From positions 3,596,001 to 3,660,000 of the forward strand of contig NZ_CP064939.1 of assembly GCF_015679185.1 (NCBI RefSeq): a DNA stretch of 64,000 nucleotides, in the 5' to 3' direction. A model generated the notes under the pieces. It was not told the origin of the DNA, did not search any database, and saw only the letters and a list, made by a program, of their open reading frames with translations. Origin of the DNA: Pedobacter endophyticus (GTDB lineage: Bacteria > Bacteroidota > Bacteroidia > Sphingobacteriales > Sphingobacteriaceae). Below, one piece after another: positions 45,033 to 54,148 of this stretch. Position numbers and translations under genes: made by a program. How positions within the stretch are numbered: the stretch's first letter is position 1; each line of letters starts with the position of its first letter.

Positions 45033-46094
45033 TTGAAGCAGCAGCAGAAGATAATTGTTATCGATTGTAGAATGATTTCTATGTCTGGTATCGGCACTTA
45101 TTTACAACATATCATTCCCGGCATTATTAAGTCTAAAAAATTCACCGTTCATTGTTTAGGATATTCAGAGTTGGCTAATTACGAATGGGCTGATAAAGTA
45201 ACTGTTAAACTAATGAAGGCAAAAATCTTGTCAATTGCGGAACAGTTAGAGTTGCCTTTTGCCATTCCAAAATGCGACATATTTTGGTCTCCTAATTGGA
45301 ATGTTCCTTTGTTGCCTATAAAAGCCGTGTCCAGACTCGCAACTATTCATGATGTTTACCACTTAGCGAATGCAGAGAAATTTTCACCTGTACTGATTAT
45401 GATGGTAAAAATATTTATGAAAAGACTGGCAATCTATCCTAAACTTGTAACTGTGTCTGAATTTTCAAAAAGGGAAATCTGTAGACTCACAAATGTGCCG
45501 ACTGCTAAAATCGAGGTTATACCACTTGCACCAAAAGAAGTACAGATATCAACGGTGAGATCTGGGTTAGCTACAAACTATATTCTTTATGTAGGAAATG
45601 TAAAACCTCACAAGAATTTGAGGCTCGCATTAGAGGCTTTTCAAAGATTGAGCCAGGAGGAACTATCTTTCGTAATTGTAGGCAAAAGAGATGGATTCAT
45701 AACGAATGATACTTCATTCGGTGATCTCATTAAAGAATTGGGAGCGAAAATTAAATTTACTGGTATTGTCGACGATGATCGACTGGCGGAATACTATAAA
45801 AATGCAACCCTCTTTTTATTTCCTTCATTATATGAAGGTTTTGGGCTACCAATTTTAGAAGCTATGGAGGCAAATATACCTATCATAGCGTCCAATGCTG
45901 CATCAATACCGGAAGTAGGGGGAGAATTGGTTCATTATTTCGATCCAACTGATGTTAACGATCTGCTGAGAAAGTTGAGGCTGTTTTTTGATGGCCAACT
46001 AAAAGATCTTACCGGTGGCTATCCCATGCATTTAAAGAATTTCAGCTGGCAGAAGGCGATTAATTCACATATTAAAATTCTTGAGACAATTTAA
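45033..46094 (+). CDS. Glycosyltransferase family 4 (mannosyltransferase-like)
   Basis: A 353-residue GT4 enzyme. CRMISMSGIGTYLQHIIPGI at the N-terminus is the usual acceptor loop; the donor domain has ILYVGNVKPHKNLRLALEAF, FPSLYEGFGLPILEAMEANI (the E-x7-E motif) and SNAASIPEVGG. The start codon is TTG (45033), 4 bases after the previous stop. It shares 1 base with the next gene (TAATG). Confidence 0.9.
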   Translation: MKQQQKIIVIDCRMISMSGIGTYLQHIIPGIIKSKKFTVHCLGYSELANYEWADKVTVKLMKAKILSIAEQLELPFAIPKCDIFWSPNWNVPLLPIKAVSRLATIHDVYHLANAEKFSPVLIMMVKIFMKRLAIYPKLVTVSEFSKREICRLTNVPTAKIEVIPLAPKEVQISTVRSGLATNYILYVGNVKPHKNLRLALEAFQRLSQEELSFVIVGKRDGFITNDTSFGDLIKELGAKIKFTGIVDDDRLAEYYKNATLFLFPSLYEGFGLPILEAMEANIPIIASNAASIPEVGGELVHYFDPTDVNDLLRKLRLFFDGQLKDLTGGYPMHLKNFSWQKAINSHIKILETI

Positions 46095-47215
46095 TGAAGA
46101 TTCTTCAAACAGTAAAATACTATGAGCCATCAAAAGGTGGAATGGAATCCGTGGTAAAGGACATTGTAAGTTCGATCTCGACCAAGCATAAGGACGTAAA
46201 ATTTACTGTATATTCGAATAATCATACTCGGCTACTCAACAGGAATATTGATAGCGTCAACAATATTACGTTGATAAAGGAACGTACACCTTTTATTTTT
46301 AAGAGCCAACCACTCAATATTAAATACCGAAGCTTGACAAAGCTAATCGCTGACAATGAGATTATTCACCATCACTATCCTTTTCCAAATATGGAATTGG
46401 CATTGATCAGAAATATAGAGCTGCTTAGGCAGCGGAAGTTGATTATTACATGGCATGCTAACATTAAATCATCGAGATGGAGCTGGATCGGAAAATTTTA
46501 TGACCCAATAATTAAACGATTATTAGATATAGCACAGCACATAGTTGTTACCTCTCCGCAATTATTGGAAAACTCCGACTTGCTCCTACAGTATAAAGAC
46601 AAAGTAACGGTAATTCCACTGAGCTTCGATCCAGCACTAAGCTTGAATGTACTACCTAAAAAGTATCCTTTCAATAGGAATATAAAATTGCTTTTTGTAG
46701 GTAAGTTAAGAGAATATAAGGGGATCAAGTATTTAATAGATGCGGTTAAAGAACTCAATGTTAATCTAACAATAGTTGGCGATGGTGAAAACGCGACTAG
46801 TTTAGCAAAACAGGTCGAAATACTAAATATTGAAAGCAAAGTGGAATTTAAAAGTAATTTGTCTAACGAAGATTTAGGTAAGTGTTATTTAGATTCGGAT
46901 ATCTTCGTTTTGCCATCGATAAACGAGGCCGAAGCTTTTGGGGTTGTACAACTAGAGGCAATGGCAAACGCCCTACCAGTGATTAATACAAATCTAAAAT
47001 CGGGCGTACCGTATGTGTCGTTGGCTGGCATTACAGGTGAAACGGTAAACCCAGCCGATTCAAATGAACTTAGGTTAGCAATCGAAAATCTAATTAGTCA
47101 ACCTCAATTATTTGAAAAATATTCTGCAAATGCCGTTCGCAGAGTCGAAATGTTTTCAAGAAGTAAATTGGCTGAGAATTATTTAAAATTGTATTCAAGT
47201 GAAAGTGTAAAATAA
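46094..47215 (+). CDS. Glycosyltransferase family 4
   Basis: A 373-residue GT4 enzyme: VKYYEPSKGGMESVVKDIVS at the N-terminus, HHYPFPNMELALI, LFVGKLREYKGIKYLIDAVK and LPSINEAEAFGVVQLEAMAN (donor motif with the two Glu). Gene order and start-stop overlap (TAATG) place it as the last member of the tightly packed block 33581-47215; a 345-base gap follows. Confidence 0.9.
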   Translation: MKILQTVKYYEPSKGGMESVVKDIVSSISTKHKDVKFTVYSNNHTRLLNRNIDSVNNITLIKERTPFIFKSQPLNIKYRSLTKLIADNEIIHHHYPFPNMELALIRNIELLRQRKLIITWHANIKSSRWSWIGKFYDPIIKRLLDIAQHIVVTSPQLLENSDLLLQYKDKVTVIPLSFDPALSLNVLPKKYPFNRNIKLLFVGKLREYKGIKYLIDAVKELNVNLTIVGDGENATSLAKQVEILNIESKVEFKSNLSNEDLGKCYLDSDIFVLPSINEAEAFGVVQLEAMANALPVINTNLKSGVPYVSLAGITGETVNPADSNELRLAIENLISQPQLFEKYSANAVRRVEMFSRSKLAENYLKLYSSESVK

Positions 47216-47560
47216 CAATAGCTTTTATTCGAAAATAGGCAAAATATGTTGGGGGAGTGGAAAATTAATCCAATGGATTGTGAAGGATACGGTAGAGGAT
47301 TAATATCTAAAACATCTTCTAGGCTAAAATTAAAATTAATGAGAATGCAATCATTGTATGGACTAACATCGATAATAAGCCGCTGATTTGAGCAGCCCTT
47401 TAATAAAATGATATTTATGCGCCAGTATTTGTTATAATAAAGTATGAATGTATGATTAACGTTAAAGCTGCTAATTTTCGTAATTTCTCACGTTGGTGTA
47501 GCTGACAAAAATTTGGCTATCTCATTTAAATGTATTAAATATTTCTATCTCATTCTACAT
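47216..47560. other. AT-rich gap inside the polysaccharide cluster
   Basis: The only long gap in the central block. A 46-codon frame at 47246-47386 (MLGEWKINPMDCEGYGRGLI...) is open but has no support and could be a gene remnant. A promoter for the following WbpV-like gene could lie here; no clear TAnnTTTG box was found. Confidence 0.4.
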
Positions 47561-48448
47561 ATGATTTTTGTAACAGGCGCCTCTGGTTTTGTGGGTAAAA
47601 ACCTACTGACCTATCTACCTCGGTATGATGAAAATACGAAGCCCTTAAGCCGTATCGATTTATTTAAGAACATTGACTTTGATCATTCTGATGCCATGAT
47701 CCACCTCGCTGGTAAAGCCCACGACCTCAAAAAAGCATCCAACCCTGATGAGTATTACGAGGTCAATTTCGAATTAACGAAAAAACTGTATGATGCTTTT
47801 CTGCGATCAGATGCTAAGAAGTTCATTTTTGTCAGCTCTGTAAAAGCAGCTGCTGATGTCGTCGAAGGGATATTAACAGAAGAGACCGTTCCAAATCCAC
47901 AAACACATTATGGTAAGTCTAAGTTAATGGCTGAACAATATATACAGTCGCAACCTTTACCTGAAGGGAAGTCGTATTATATCTTAAGGCCGTGCATGAT
48001 TCACGGACCGGGCAACAAAGGGAACCTAAACTTGCTATATAAATTCGTTCAAAAAGGAATACCTTATCCACTAGCTGCCTTTGAAAATAAACGGTCGTTT
48101 CTGAGTGTAGAGAACCTGTGCTATGTGATTAAAGAATTACTTGAAAAGGATGTTCCATCGGGAGTTTATAACGTAGCCGATGACGATTCATTATCAACAA
48201 ATGAAGTTGTCAGAATTCTTTCAGAGTCCGAAGGCAAAAAAGCGAAAATATGGAAGGTGCCTGCGAATTTCATTCGTTTTGTTGCGAAACTTGGAGATGC
48301 TATTAAGCTTCCGTTGAATACGGAACGCCTAAATAAGCTTACTGAGAACTATATAGTAGATAACTCGAAAATTAAAAAGGCCATCAATAGCGATCTGCCA
48401 ATATCAGCAAAGGAAGGCTTAAAAATTACCGCTAACTCTTTTAGATAG
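47561..48448 (+). CDS. NAD-dependent epimerase/reductase, WbpV-like
   Basis: A 295-residue extended SDR. FVTGASGFVGKNLLTYLPRY at the N-terminus, HLAGKAHDLKKASNPDEYYE (the AGKAH pattern of WbpV/Gne-like proteins), the catalytic THYGKSKLMAEQ and LRPCMIHGPGNKGNLN. In Pseudomonas WbpV reduces the 4-keto group of UDP-2-acetamido-2,6-dideoxy-4-ketoglucose to give UDP-QuiNAc. Position just before WbpL- and WbpM-like genes supports that role. The start at 47561 is chosen; the frame opens 16 codons earlier. Confidence 0.85.
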   Translation: MIFVTGASGFVGKNLLTYLPRYDENTKPLSRIDLFKNIDFDHSDAMIHLAGKAHDLKKASNPDEYYEVNFELTKKLYDAFLRSDAKKFIFVSSVKAAADVVEGILTEETVPNPQTHYGKSKLMAEQYIQSQPLPEGKSYYILRPCMIHGPGNKGNLNLLYKFVQKGIPYPLAAFENKRSFLSVENLCYVIKELLEKDVPSGVYNVADDDSLSTNEVVRILSESEGKKAKIWKVPANFIRFVAKLGDAIKLPLNTERLNKLTENYIVDNSKIKKAINSDLPISAKEGLKITANSFR

Positions 48449-48553
48449 CAATTGATTAGTAGATTTGTCAAGATCCTCATAGCAGAATTCAATAGCCAAC
48501 ATTAATTATGAGTTTTAAGTCTTGAATAAACATATATTAACATTATTCTAAAT

Positions 48554-48682
48554 CGTCATTGCCCCAAAGGGGCTACCTTGTAGCGAGGCTGGATACTAAG
48601 CGAGCCGAAGAAATCTATATTAATAAATCATGCAGATTGCTTCACGCCACCACAAGCGCCATTTACTTCGTTCGCAATGACG
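48554..48682. repeat. Dispersed repeat family A, reversed copy
   Basis: Starts cgtcattgccccaaaggggc and ends 'acttcgttcgcaatgacg', that is the family A element in the opposite orientation to 12340 and 18201. It lies between the WbpV-like and WbpL-like genes, within a presumed transcript. Confidence 0.8.
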
Positions 48683-48715
48683 TACAAAACTCATAACCCA
48701 ATTTAACTTAGCAAG

Positions 48716-49693
48716 ATGTCTATCCTTTTTATAATTATCGTATTTGTCTCGCTTTTCGCCCTCGAAATCCTCTACTTCAAGCTAGCCGATCACTTCAACA
48801 TCATAGATAAGCCCAATCACCGTAGCTCACATACTGCGGTAACCATTCGTGGTGGAGGAATTATTTTTACGTTGGCTGCATTAATATTCTTCTGCACTTT
48901 TAGCTTTCAATATCCTTATTTTATTTTAGGCTTATTTGCAATCAGTCTAATCAGTTTTTTGGATGATATATTGACATTAAATAACAAAATAAGGTTGGCT
49001 GTCCATTTGTTTTCCGTGCTGCTCATGTTTTATCAATGGGAACTTTTTAGCCTTCCGTGGTTTTGGCTGCCCATTGCTTTGATTTTTGTAATCGGAACCA
49101 TCAATGCCTATAACTTCATGGATGGTATAAATGGTATTACAGGAGGATACAGTTTATTAGCAATCGCTACATTATATTACATCAACGAGTACATCGTATC
49201 CTTTACCTCAGCCGAGCTGTTAATAGTAGTTGGCCTTTCGTTACTTGTATTCAATTTTTTCAATTTCAGAAAAAAGGCAAAATGTTTTGCTGGCGACGTT
49301 GGTAGCGTGAGTATAGCATTTATTATTGTTTTTCTCCTTGGCCAACTGATCATACAGACTCAAAATTTTAGCTACGTTTTGTTATTATTGTTTTATGGGT
49401 TAGACACTGTAACAACAATTGCTTTTCGAGCCATTCGGAAAGAAAATATTTTTGAGGCACACAGAAGTCACTTTTATCAGTTTCTTTCAAACGAAAAAAA
49501 GTTACCCCACCTACTCGTTGTGGCGATTTATATTGGTGTACAGTTCATCATTAATCTCACAATTATTTATTTTATAGGAACTGATCTGCTATCGGCATTG
49601 TTTTTGATTATCGCTTCAGCAATGCTATTTCTGATCGTCCGTTTTAAAATGGAGGGGAAAGAGCGCTTACTTAAATATAAAAGTATTGACTGA
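48716..49693 (+). CDS. Polyprenyl-phosphate HexNAc-1-phosphate transferase, WbpL-like
   Basis: A 325-residue PNPT-family membrane protein (MraY/WecA/WbpL superfamily) with about ten segments. Motifs: HRSSHTAVTIRGGGIIF, SFLDDILTLNNKIRL (DD), INAYNFMDGINGITGG, FAGDVGSVS and EAHRSHFYQ. The HRSHFYQ form points to the WbpL branch, which transfers a HexNAc-1-phosphate (QuiNAc or FucNAc) to undecaprenyl phosphate and so starts a repeat unit. It overlaps the next gene by 8 bases. Confidence 0.9.
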   Translation: MSILFIIIVFVSLFALEILYFKLADHFNIIDKPNHRSSHTAVTIRGGGIIFTLAALIFFCTFSFQYPYFILGLFAISLISFLDDILTLNNKIRLAVHLFSVLLMFYQWELFSLPWFWLPIALIFVIGTINAYNFMDGINGITGGYSLLAIATLYYINEYIVSFTSAELLIVVGLSLLVFNFFNFRKKAKCFAGDVGSVSIAFIIVFLLGQLIIQTQNFSYVLLLLFYGLDTVTTIAFRAIRKENIFEAHRSHFYQFLSNEKKLPHLLVVAIYIGVQFIINLTIIYFIGTDLLSALFLIIASAMLFLIVRFKMEGKERLLKYKSID

Positions 49694-50234
49694 TTGGATA
49701 ATTTACGGAGGTGGGGGTCACGCCAGAGTAATTGCCGATGCAATTAAATTAACTGGAGGCAACGTGATTGCTTATTTCGACGATAACACGTCTTTGTCGT
49801 CCATTAACGATGTTCCCGTTTTTTCTTACAGTGAAAATATTGCTCCGCACGCAAAATTGATTGTTGCTATCGGGAACAATCTATTAAGGAAGGATGTTGC
49901 CAGGAACATTGCACATCAATTCGGTACCGTTATCCATCCAAAGGCTACAGTTGCCGATGATGTTGTCATTGGCGAAGGAAGCGTCGTTTTAGCTGGTTCA
50001 GTAATTCAATCAGGAGCAATAATTGGTAAACATGCGGTGGTTAACGCCAATGTAACGGTCGATCACGATGTGGTACTCGACGATTTTACCAGCATTTACC
50101 CGAACGCTTATATCGGTGGAGGAGCCAAGGTTGGCATGGGCGCAACCATCGCTGCCTGCTCTGCGGTAGCAAGACTGATCGAAATTCCAGCCGTATTTGA
50201 AAACGATGCTGTTATGGAATTAGATTTGTATTAA
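49686..50234 (+). CDS. PglD/NeuD-type sugar O/N-acyltransferase
   Basis: A 182-residue acyltransferase with an N-terminal Rossmann-like PglD domain (WIIYGGGGHARVIADAI) and C-terminal hexapeptide repeats (DDVVIGEGSVVLAGSVIQSG, AIIGKHAVVNANVTVDHDVV with the catalytic His). Start codon TTG at 49686. In the Pgl pathway it acetylates the 4-amino group of UDP-4-amino sugars; no PglE-like aminotransferase is adjacent here, so the acceptor is open. Confidence 0.88.
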   Translation: MTDWIIYGGGGHARVIADAIKLTGGNVIAYFDDNTSLSSINDVPVFSYSENIAPHAKLIVAIGNNLLRKDVARNIAHQFGTVIHPKATVADDVVIGEGSVVLAGSVIQSGAIIGKHAVVNANVTVDHDVVLDDFTSIYPNAYIGGGAKVGMGATIAACSAVARLIEIPAVFENDAVMELDLY

Positions 50235-50278
50235 ACTTGTTTTAATATGTACCTTTACTAAAACTTACCTATTACATT

Positions 50279-52213
50279 TTGTTTACTCAAATTAATATAG
50301 TCCCACGCTGGGTCATTTTCATATTGGATTTGACAATATGCACTTGTTCCCTCATTTTTGCTTATTTACTTAAGTACAATTTAGATATAGATGCTTTCGA
50401 CCTTCCCGAACTAGCCAGAAACCTTCTTGTAATTGGCGCAATAAATATTGCGGTCTTTTTTCATATCAGAACCTATACCGGTATTATTCGATATACCAGT
50501 GCGCAAGATTCCTTTAGGATATTGATAGCCGTGATTATTGGTAATGGAACTTTCTTTATCTTAAATTTAATCTCGCTCACCTTTTTCAATACGCCACTTA
50601 TCTCTATTACAATATTAATTACCAATGGTTTAACCAGCTTTTTGCTCTTAATGACCTATCGGGTATTAATCAAGTATTTTTTCTTATATGTTAAAAACCT
50701 CAGCCTCGATAAAAAGAAAGTAATTATTTACGGTGCTGGCGAAGCAGGCTTAGCCACAAAAAGAACTTTTGATCATGATGGAAGCGTCAACAAAAGTATT
50801 GTTGCCTTTGTAGACGACGATTCTAGAAAAATTGGTAAGACGATTGATGGGATTAAAATTCTCGACGCCAAACAGTTAACCTATCTCATTAGTGAACACG
50901 AGTTGGATGAAATCATTTTTGCATCTTACACCATTCCCGACGATGTAAAAGACCAGGTAGTTGATCTTTGCCTCGAGAATGACGTCAAAGTGTTAAATAT
51001 CCCGCCTGCAGATGTGTGGACGAATGGCAAGTTACAGTCAGCACAAATTCAGAAGCTAAATATCGAAGACCTTCTGAATAGAAAGCCCATCAAGATCGAC
51101 ATAGAAGGCATCGGACAAATGCTCAATAAGAAACGAATTTTGATAACCGGTGCAGCAGGATCCATCGGTAGTGAAATTGTTAGGCAGCTTTCTAAGTTCG
51201 ATGTTGGGTTGATCATCCTGTGCGATCAATCTGAAACTGCGTTACATGAGCTTTACCTCGAACTTGAGGAGACCAACAAAACAAAAAATTTCCATGCTTT
51301 TATCGGCGATGTTCGCGATGAGCAACGCATGGAAAAACTTTTCGAGACTTATAAGCCACATTATGTGTACCACGCTGCGGCCTATAAACATGTTCCTTTA
51401 ATGGAAGACAATCCTGCTGAGGCAATCAAAGCCAATGTTTTGGGCACAAAAACCATAGCCGATAAGTCTGTTAAATATGGGGTCCAAAAATTTGTAATGA
51501 TCTCAACCGATAAAGCGGTGAACCCGACCAATGTGATGGGCGCTTCCAAAAGAATAGCAGAGATTTATGTGCAATCTTTAAATAATTCATTAAGTACCGA
51601 CGGTTTTATTTTCAGCAACGGATTGCAATACATCAACGAGCTCAATGTGAAGCCAATTACAAAATTTATTACCACACGATTTGGGAACGTTCTAGGATCA
51701 AACGGATCTGTGATCCCACGTTTTACACAACAAATTGAAAAAGGTGGGCCGGTAACCGTTACGCATCCAGAGATTACACGCTACTTTATGACCATCCCCG
51801 AAGCATGCAGGCTAGTTTTAGAGGCCGGTTGTATGGGGAAGGGCGGAGAGATTTTTATATTCGACATGGGCAAATCGGTTAAAATTGTGGAGCTGGCAAA
51901 AAAAATGATCAGACTTGCAGGATTAGAGCCCAATGTTGATGTCAAGATAGAATATTCAGGATTGCGCCCTGGTGAAAAGCTGTACGAGGAGTTGCTAAAC
52001 GATAACGAAAACACCATGCCAACCCATCATGAAAAAATTATGATCGGGAAAGTGAGGGAGTACGTATTTGCCGATGTTGAACAGCAATTGTATGCGCTTA
52101 TTAATTCTGCAAAATTAAACAACGATAGGCAAGTTGTAATAAATATGAAAAAATTGGTTCCCGAGTTCAAAAGTAAGAATTCGGTGTTTGAAGAATTGGA
52201 TCAAATTCTATAG
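50279..52213 (+). CDS. UDP-GlcNAc 4,6-dehydratase, WbpM/PglF/CapD family
   Basis: A 644-residue membrane-anchored dehydratase. Four N-terminal membrane segments, a first Rossmann region (VIIYGAGEAGLATKR), then the catalytic SDR domain (LITGAAGSIGSEIVRQL, YHAAAYKHVPLMEDNPAEA, STDKAVNPTNVMGASKR with Met in place of the usual SDR Tyr, as in WbpM/PglF). It makes the UDP-4-keto-6-deoxy-HexNAc for the WbpV-like reductase. The start is TTG (50279); no early in-frame ATG exists. Confidence 0.93.
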   Translation: MFTQINIVPRWVIFILDLTICTCSLIFAYLLKYNLDIDAFDLPELARNLLVIGAINIAVFFHIRTYTGIIRYTSAQDSFRILIAVIIGNGTFFILNLISLTFFNTPLISITILITNGLTSFLLLMTYRVLIKYFFLYVKNLSLDKKKVIIYGAGEAGLATKRTFDHDGSVNKSIVAFVDDDSRKIGKTIDGIKILDAKQLTYLISEHELDEIIFASYTIPDDVKDQVVDLCLENDVKVLNIPPADVWTNGKLQSAQIQKLNIEDLLNRKPIKIDIEGIGQMLNKKRILITGAAGSIGSEIVRQLSKFDVGLIILCDQSETALHELYLELEETNKTKNFHAFIGDVRDEQRMEKLFETYKPHYVYHAAAYKHVPLMEDNPAEAIKANVLGTKTIADKSVKYGVQKFVMISTDKAVNPTNVMGASKRIAEIYVQSLNNSLSTDGFIFSNGLQYINELNVKPITKFITTRFGNVLGSNGSVIPRFTQQIEKGGPVTVTHPEITRYFMTIPEACRLVLEAGCMGKGGEIFIFDMGKSVKIVELAKKMIRLAGLEPNVDVKIEYSGLRPGEKLYEELLNDNENTMPTHHEKIMIGKVREYVFADVEQQLYALINSAKLNNDRQVVINMKKLVPEFKSKNSVFEELDQIL

Positions 52214-52240
52214 CGATCAAATTTCAACGATCAAGTTAAT

Positions 52241-53857
52241 ATGAGAAAATACATTTTTATGGCCGTAATGGCCTTTTTTGTTTCTAAGGTAAATGCGCAA
52301 ACTACTACGCCAAACGTTAATATTCCTTACGATTACCAATTTTACCAGAAACTGAACCCAGCTGTGTACGATCAGCAATCTAAATTCCATTCATCAATTA
52401 AAGGCTTTTTTGCCGATGATAGAGCATTGCAGATGCATTACGATTCGTTGATGAAGGCAGGAACCGATAGCCTTAACACAAGAAGTTGGGCACACCGCAA
52501 GCTTTTTCAAGAACACTTGCTCGAATTTAACGACGATGATTATCGCATATATGCCGATTTTCTTCCTGATCTGCAGGTCGGAAGAGATTTTGCAGGCGAA
52601 GGCAGAACAACATGGATGAACACCCGTGGCTTTCAGGTGGGCGGTAACGTTGGCGAGAAGTTCTCTTTTTATTTAAACGGTTTCGAAAATCAGGGGAAAT
52701 TTGTCAACTATGTAAACAATTACATCGTTAAAAACCAGGTCGTTCCAGGTCAGGGATATGGTAAGTTGGCAACCGATCAGCAAGACTGGTCTTATGTAAC
52801 CGCCTTATTATCGTATTCTCCAAATAAGCATTTAAACTTTGGCCTAGGTTACGACAAAAATTTCATTGGCGACGGTTACCGGTCGATGCTGCTTTCTGAT
52901 GTATCGTCTAATTACTCATTCTTTAGAGTTCGAGCCACGTTGGGGAGTGTACAATACCAAACTATTTTTGCTTACATGCTCGATCCGGGATCGCCTAAAT
53001 TGGCTTCTGAAAGAAGATTGGGCGATAGGGGCAAGTGGATGGCAGCCCATTATGTAGATTGGAATGCGACGAACCGCTTTTCAGTTGGCTTTTTTCAGGC
53101 TGTAACCTGGGCCGATGCCGAGCAAGAAGGTAAAAGGGGATTCGATTTTAACTATGTGCATCCTTTTATCTTTCTTAGACCAGTTGAGAACACCAATACA
53201 ACTTCACCCGATAAAATGCGCCTCGGCTTCAACCTAAAATATGAACTATTGAAGAAAACGACGTTGTATGGTCAATTTATGTTTGACGAATTTACAGCTA
53301 AAGAATTTTTTGCCGGCAATGGTTATTGGGCAAACAAATTTGCCATTCAGTTCGGTGTAAAAGGTTCAGACCTCTTTAAAGCCAAGGGGCTGAATTATTT
53401 GGCTGAGTTTAACACTGCCCGACCTTATACTTACGCCCATTTTGATCGGATTTCGAATTATGCAAACTATAATCAATCTTTGGCCCATCCGCTTGGCGCA
53501 AACTTCAGAGAATTTTTGGGTATATTAAACTACAGTTATAAACGATTTGATCTCCAGGGTGAAGCATTATATGCACGATATGGTCTCGATGCGGATGGAA
53601 TGAACTATGGCGGGGACATTTTTAAAAGCTACAATACCCGATCTGTACAGTATGGTAGTCACATAGGACAAGGCATAGGTACAGACTTATATTATTTAAA
53701 AGGCCAGGTAAGTTATTTGTTAAACCCCAAGTACAATTTCAGATTGGAAGTGGCTGCTACCTATAGAGATGAGCGCAATCAGGTCGGAATAAACAAGACA
53801 GGATTGTTGACAGTAGGAATAAGGAGCTCATTTAGAAACATTTACCACGATTTTTAA
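52241..53857 (+). CDS. Outer-membrane barrel, Wzi/RemB-like
   Basis: A 538-residue exported protein with signal peptide MRKYIFMAVMAFFVSKVNAQ and a long run of amphipathic strands ending GIRSSFRNIYHDF. The stretch LNFGLGYDKNFIGDGYRSML, and its place in the cluster, suggest the Wzi-like capsule-assembly / RemB group of Bacteroidota (RemB is linked to gliding and surface polysaccharide in Flavobacterium). It probably anchors or organises polymer on the surface. Follows the WbpM-like gene by 27 bases and ends in a terminator-like hairpin. Confidence 0.8.
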   Translation: MRKYIFMAVMAFFVSKVNAQTTTPNVNIPYDYQFYQKLNPAVYDQQSKFHSSIKGFFADDRALQMHYDSLMKAGTDSLNTRSWAHRKLFQEHLLEFNDDDYRIYADFLPDLQVGRDFAGEGRTTWMNTRGFQVGGNVGEKFSFYLNGFENQGKFVNYVNNYIVKNQVVPGQGYGKLATDQQDWSYVTALLSYSPNKHLNFGLGYDKNFIGDGYRSMLLSDVSSNYSFFRVRATLGSVQYQTIFAYMLDPGSPKLASERRLGDRGKWMAAHYVDWNATNRFSVGFFQAVTWADAEQEGKRGFDFNYVHPFIFLRPVENTNTTSPDKMRLGFNLKYELLKKTTLYGQFMFDEFTAKEFFAGNGYWANKFAIQFGVKGSDLFKAKGLNYLAEFNTARPYTYAHFDRISNYANYNQSLAHPLGANFREFLGILNYSYKRFDLQGEALYARYGLDADGMNYGGDIFKSYNTRSVQYGSHIGQGIGTDLYYLKGQVSYLLNPKYNFRLEVAATYRDERNQVGINKTGLLTVGIRSSFRNIYHDF

Positions 53858-53873
53858 CCGACTGCAAATCGAT

Positions 53874-53903
53874 TAAAAAAGGGGCACTAGCCCGATTTTT
53901 TCT
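53874..53903 (+). terminator. Terminator-like hairpin after the Wzi/RemB-like gene
   Basis: AAAAA...GGGC ACTA GCCC...TTTTTT: a short G-C stem inside A/T arms, ending in six T residues, 17 bases past the stop. The stem is short, so strength is uncertain. A second small inverted repeat, TGCACCA/TGGTGCA, lies at 54013-54029. Confidence 0.5.
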
Positions 53904-54148
53904 CTAGTTTATCACTATTTAATGATTGGTTAAACGTAAAAACAATAAAATTTAAAAAGACTTTGGTATAAAAGAGAGATTTTTTTAACGTTTTCATATG
54001 TTTTTATTAGGGTGCACCACCTTGGTGCAAACATTATACCATTAAACATTAAAAAGGGAGTAAAGTTTGTTTTTTAATCGGTAACTTTCATGTTACGATT
54101 TATTTTTAGATAAAAACAATTTAAATGTTATACTACTGTGCCACTCTC

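Noticed and set aside
47246..47386. 46-codon frame in the cluster gap
   Set aside because: Too short and without promoter, domain or overlap with neighbours; noted only as a possible remnant.
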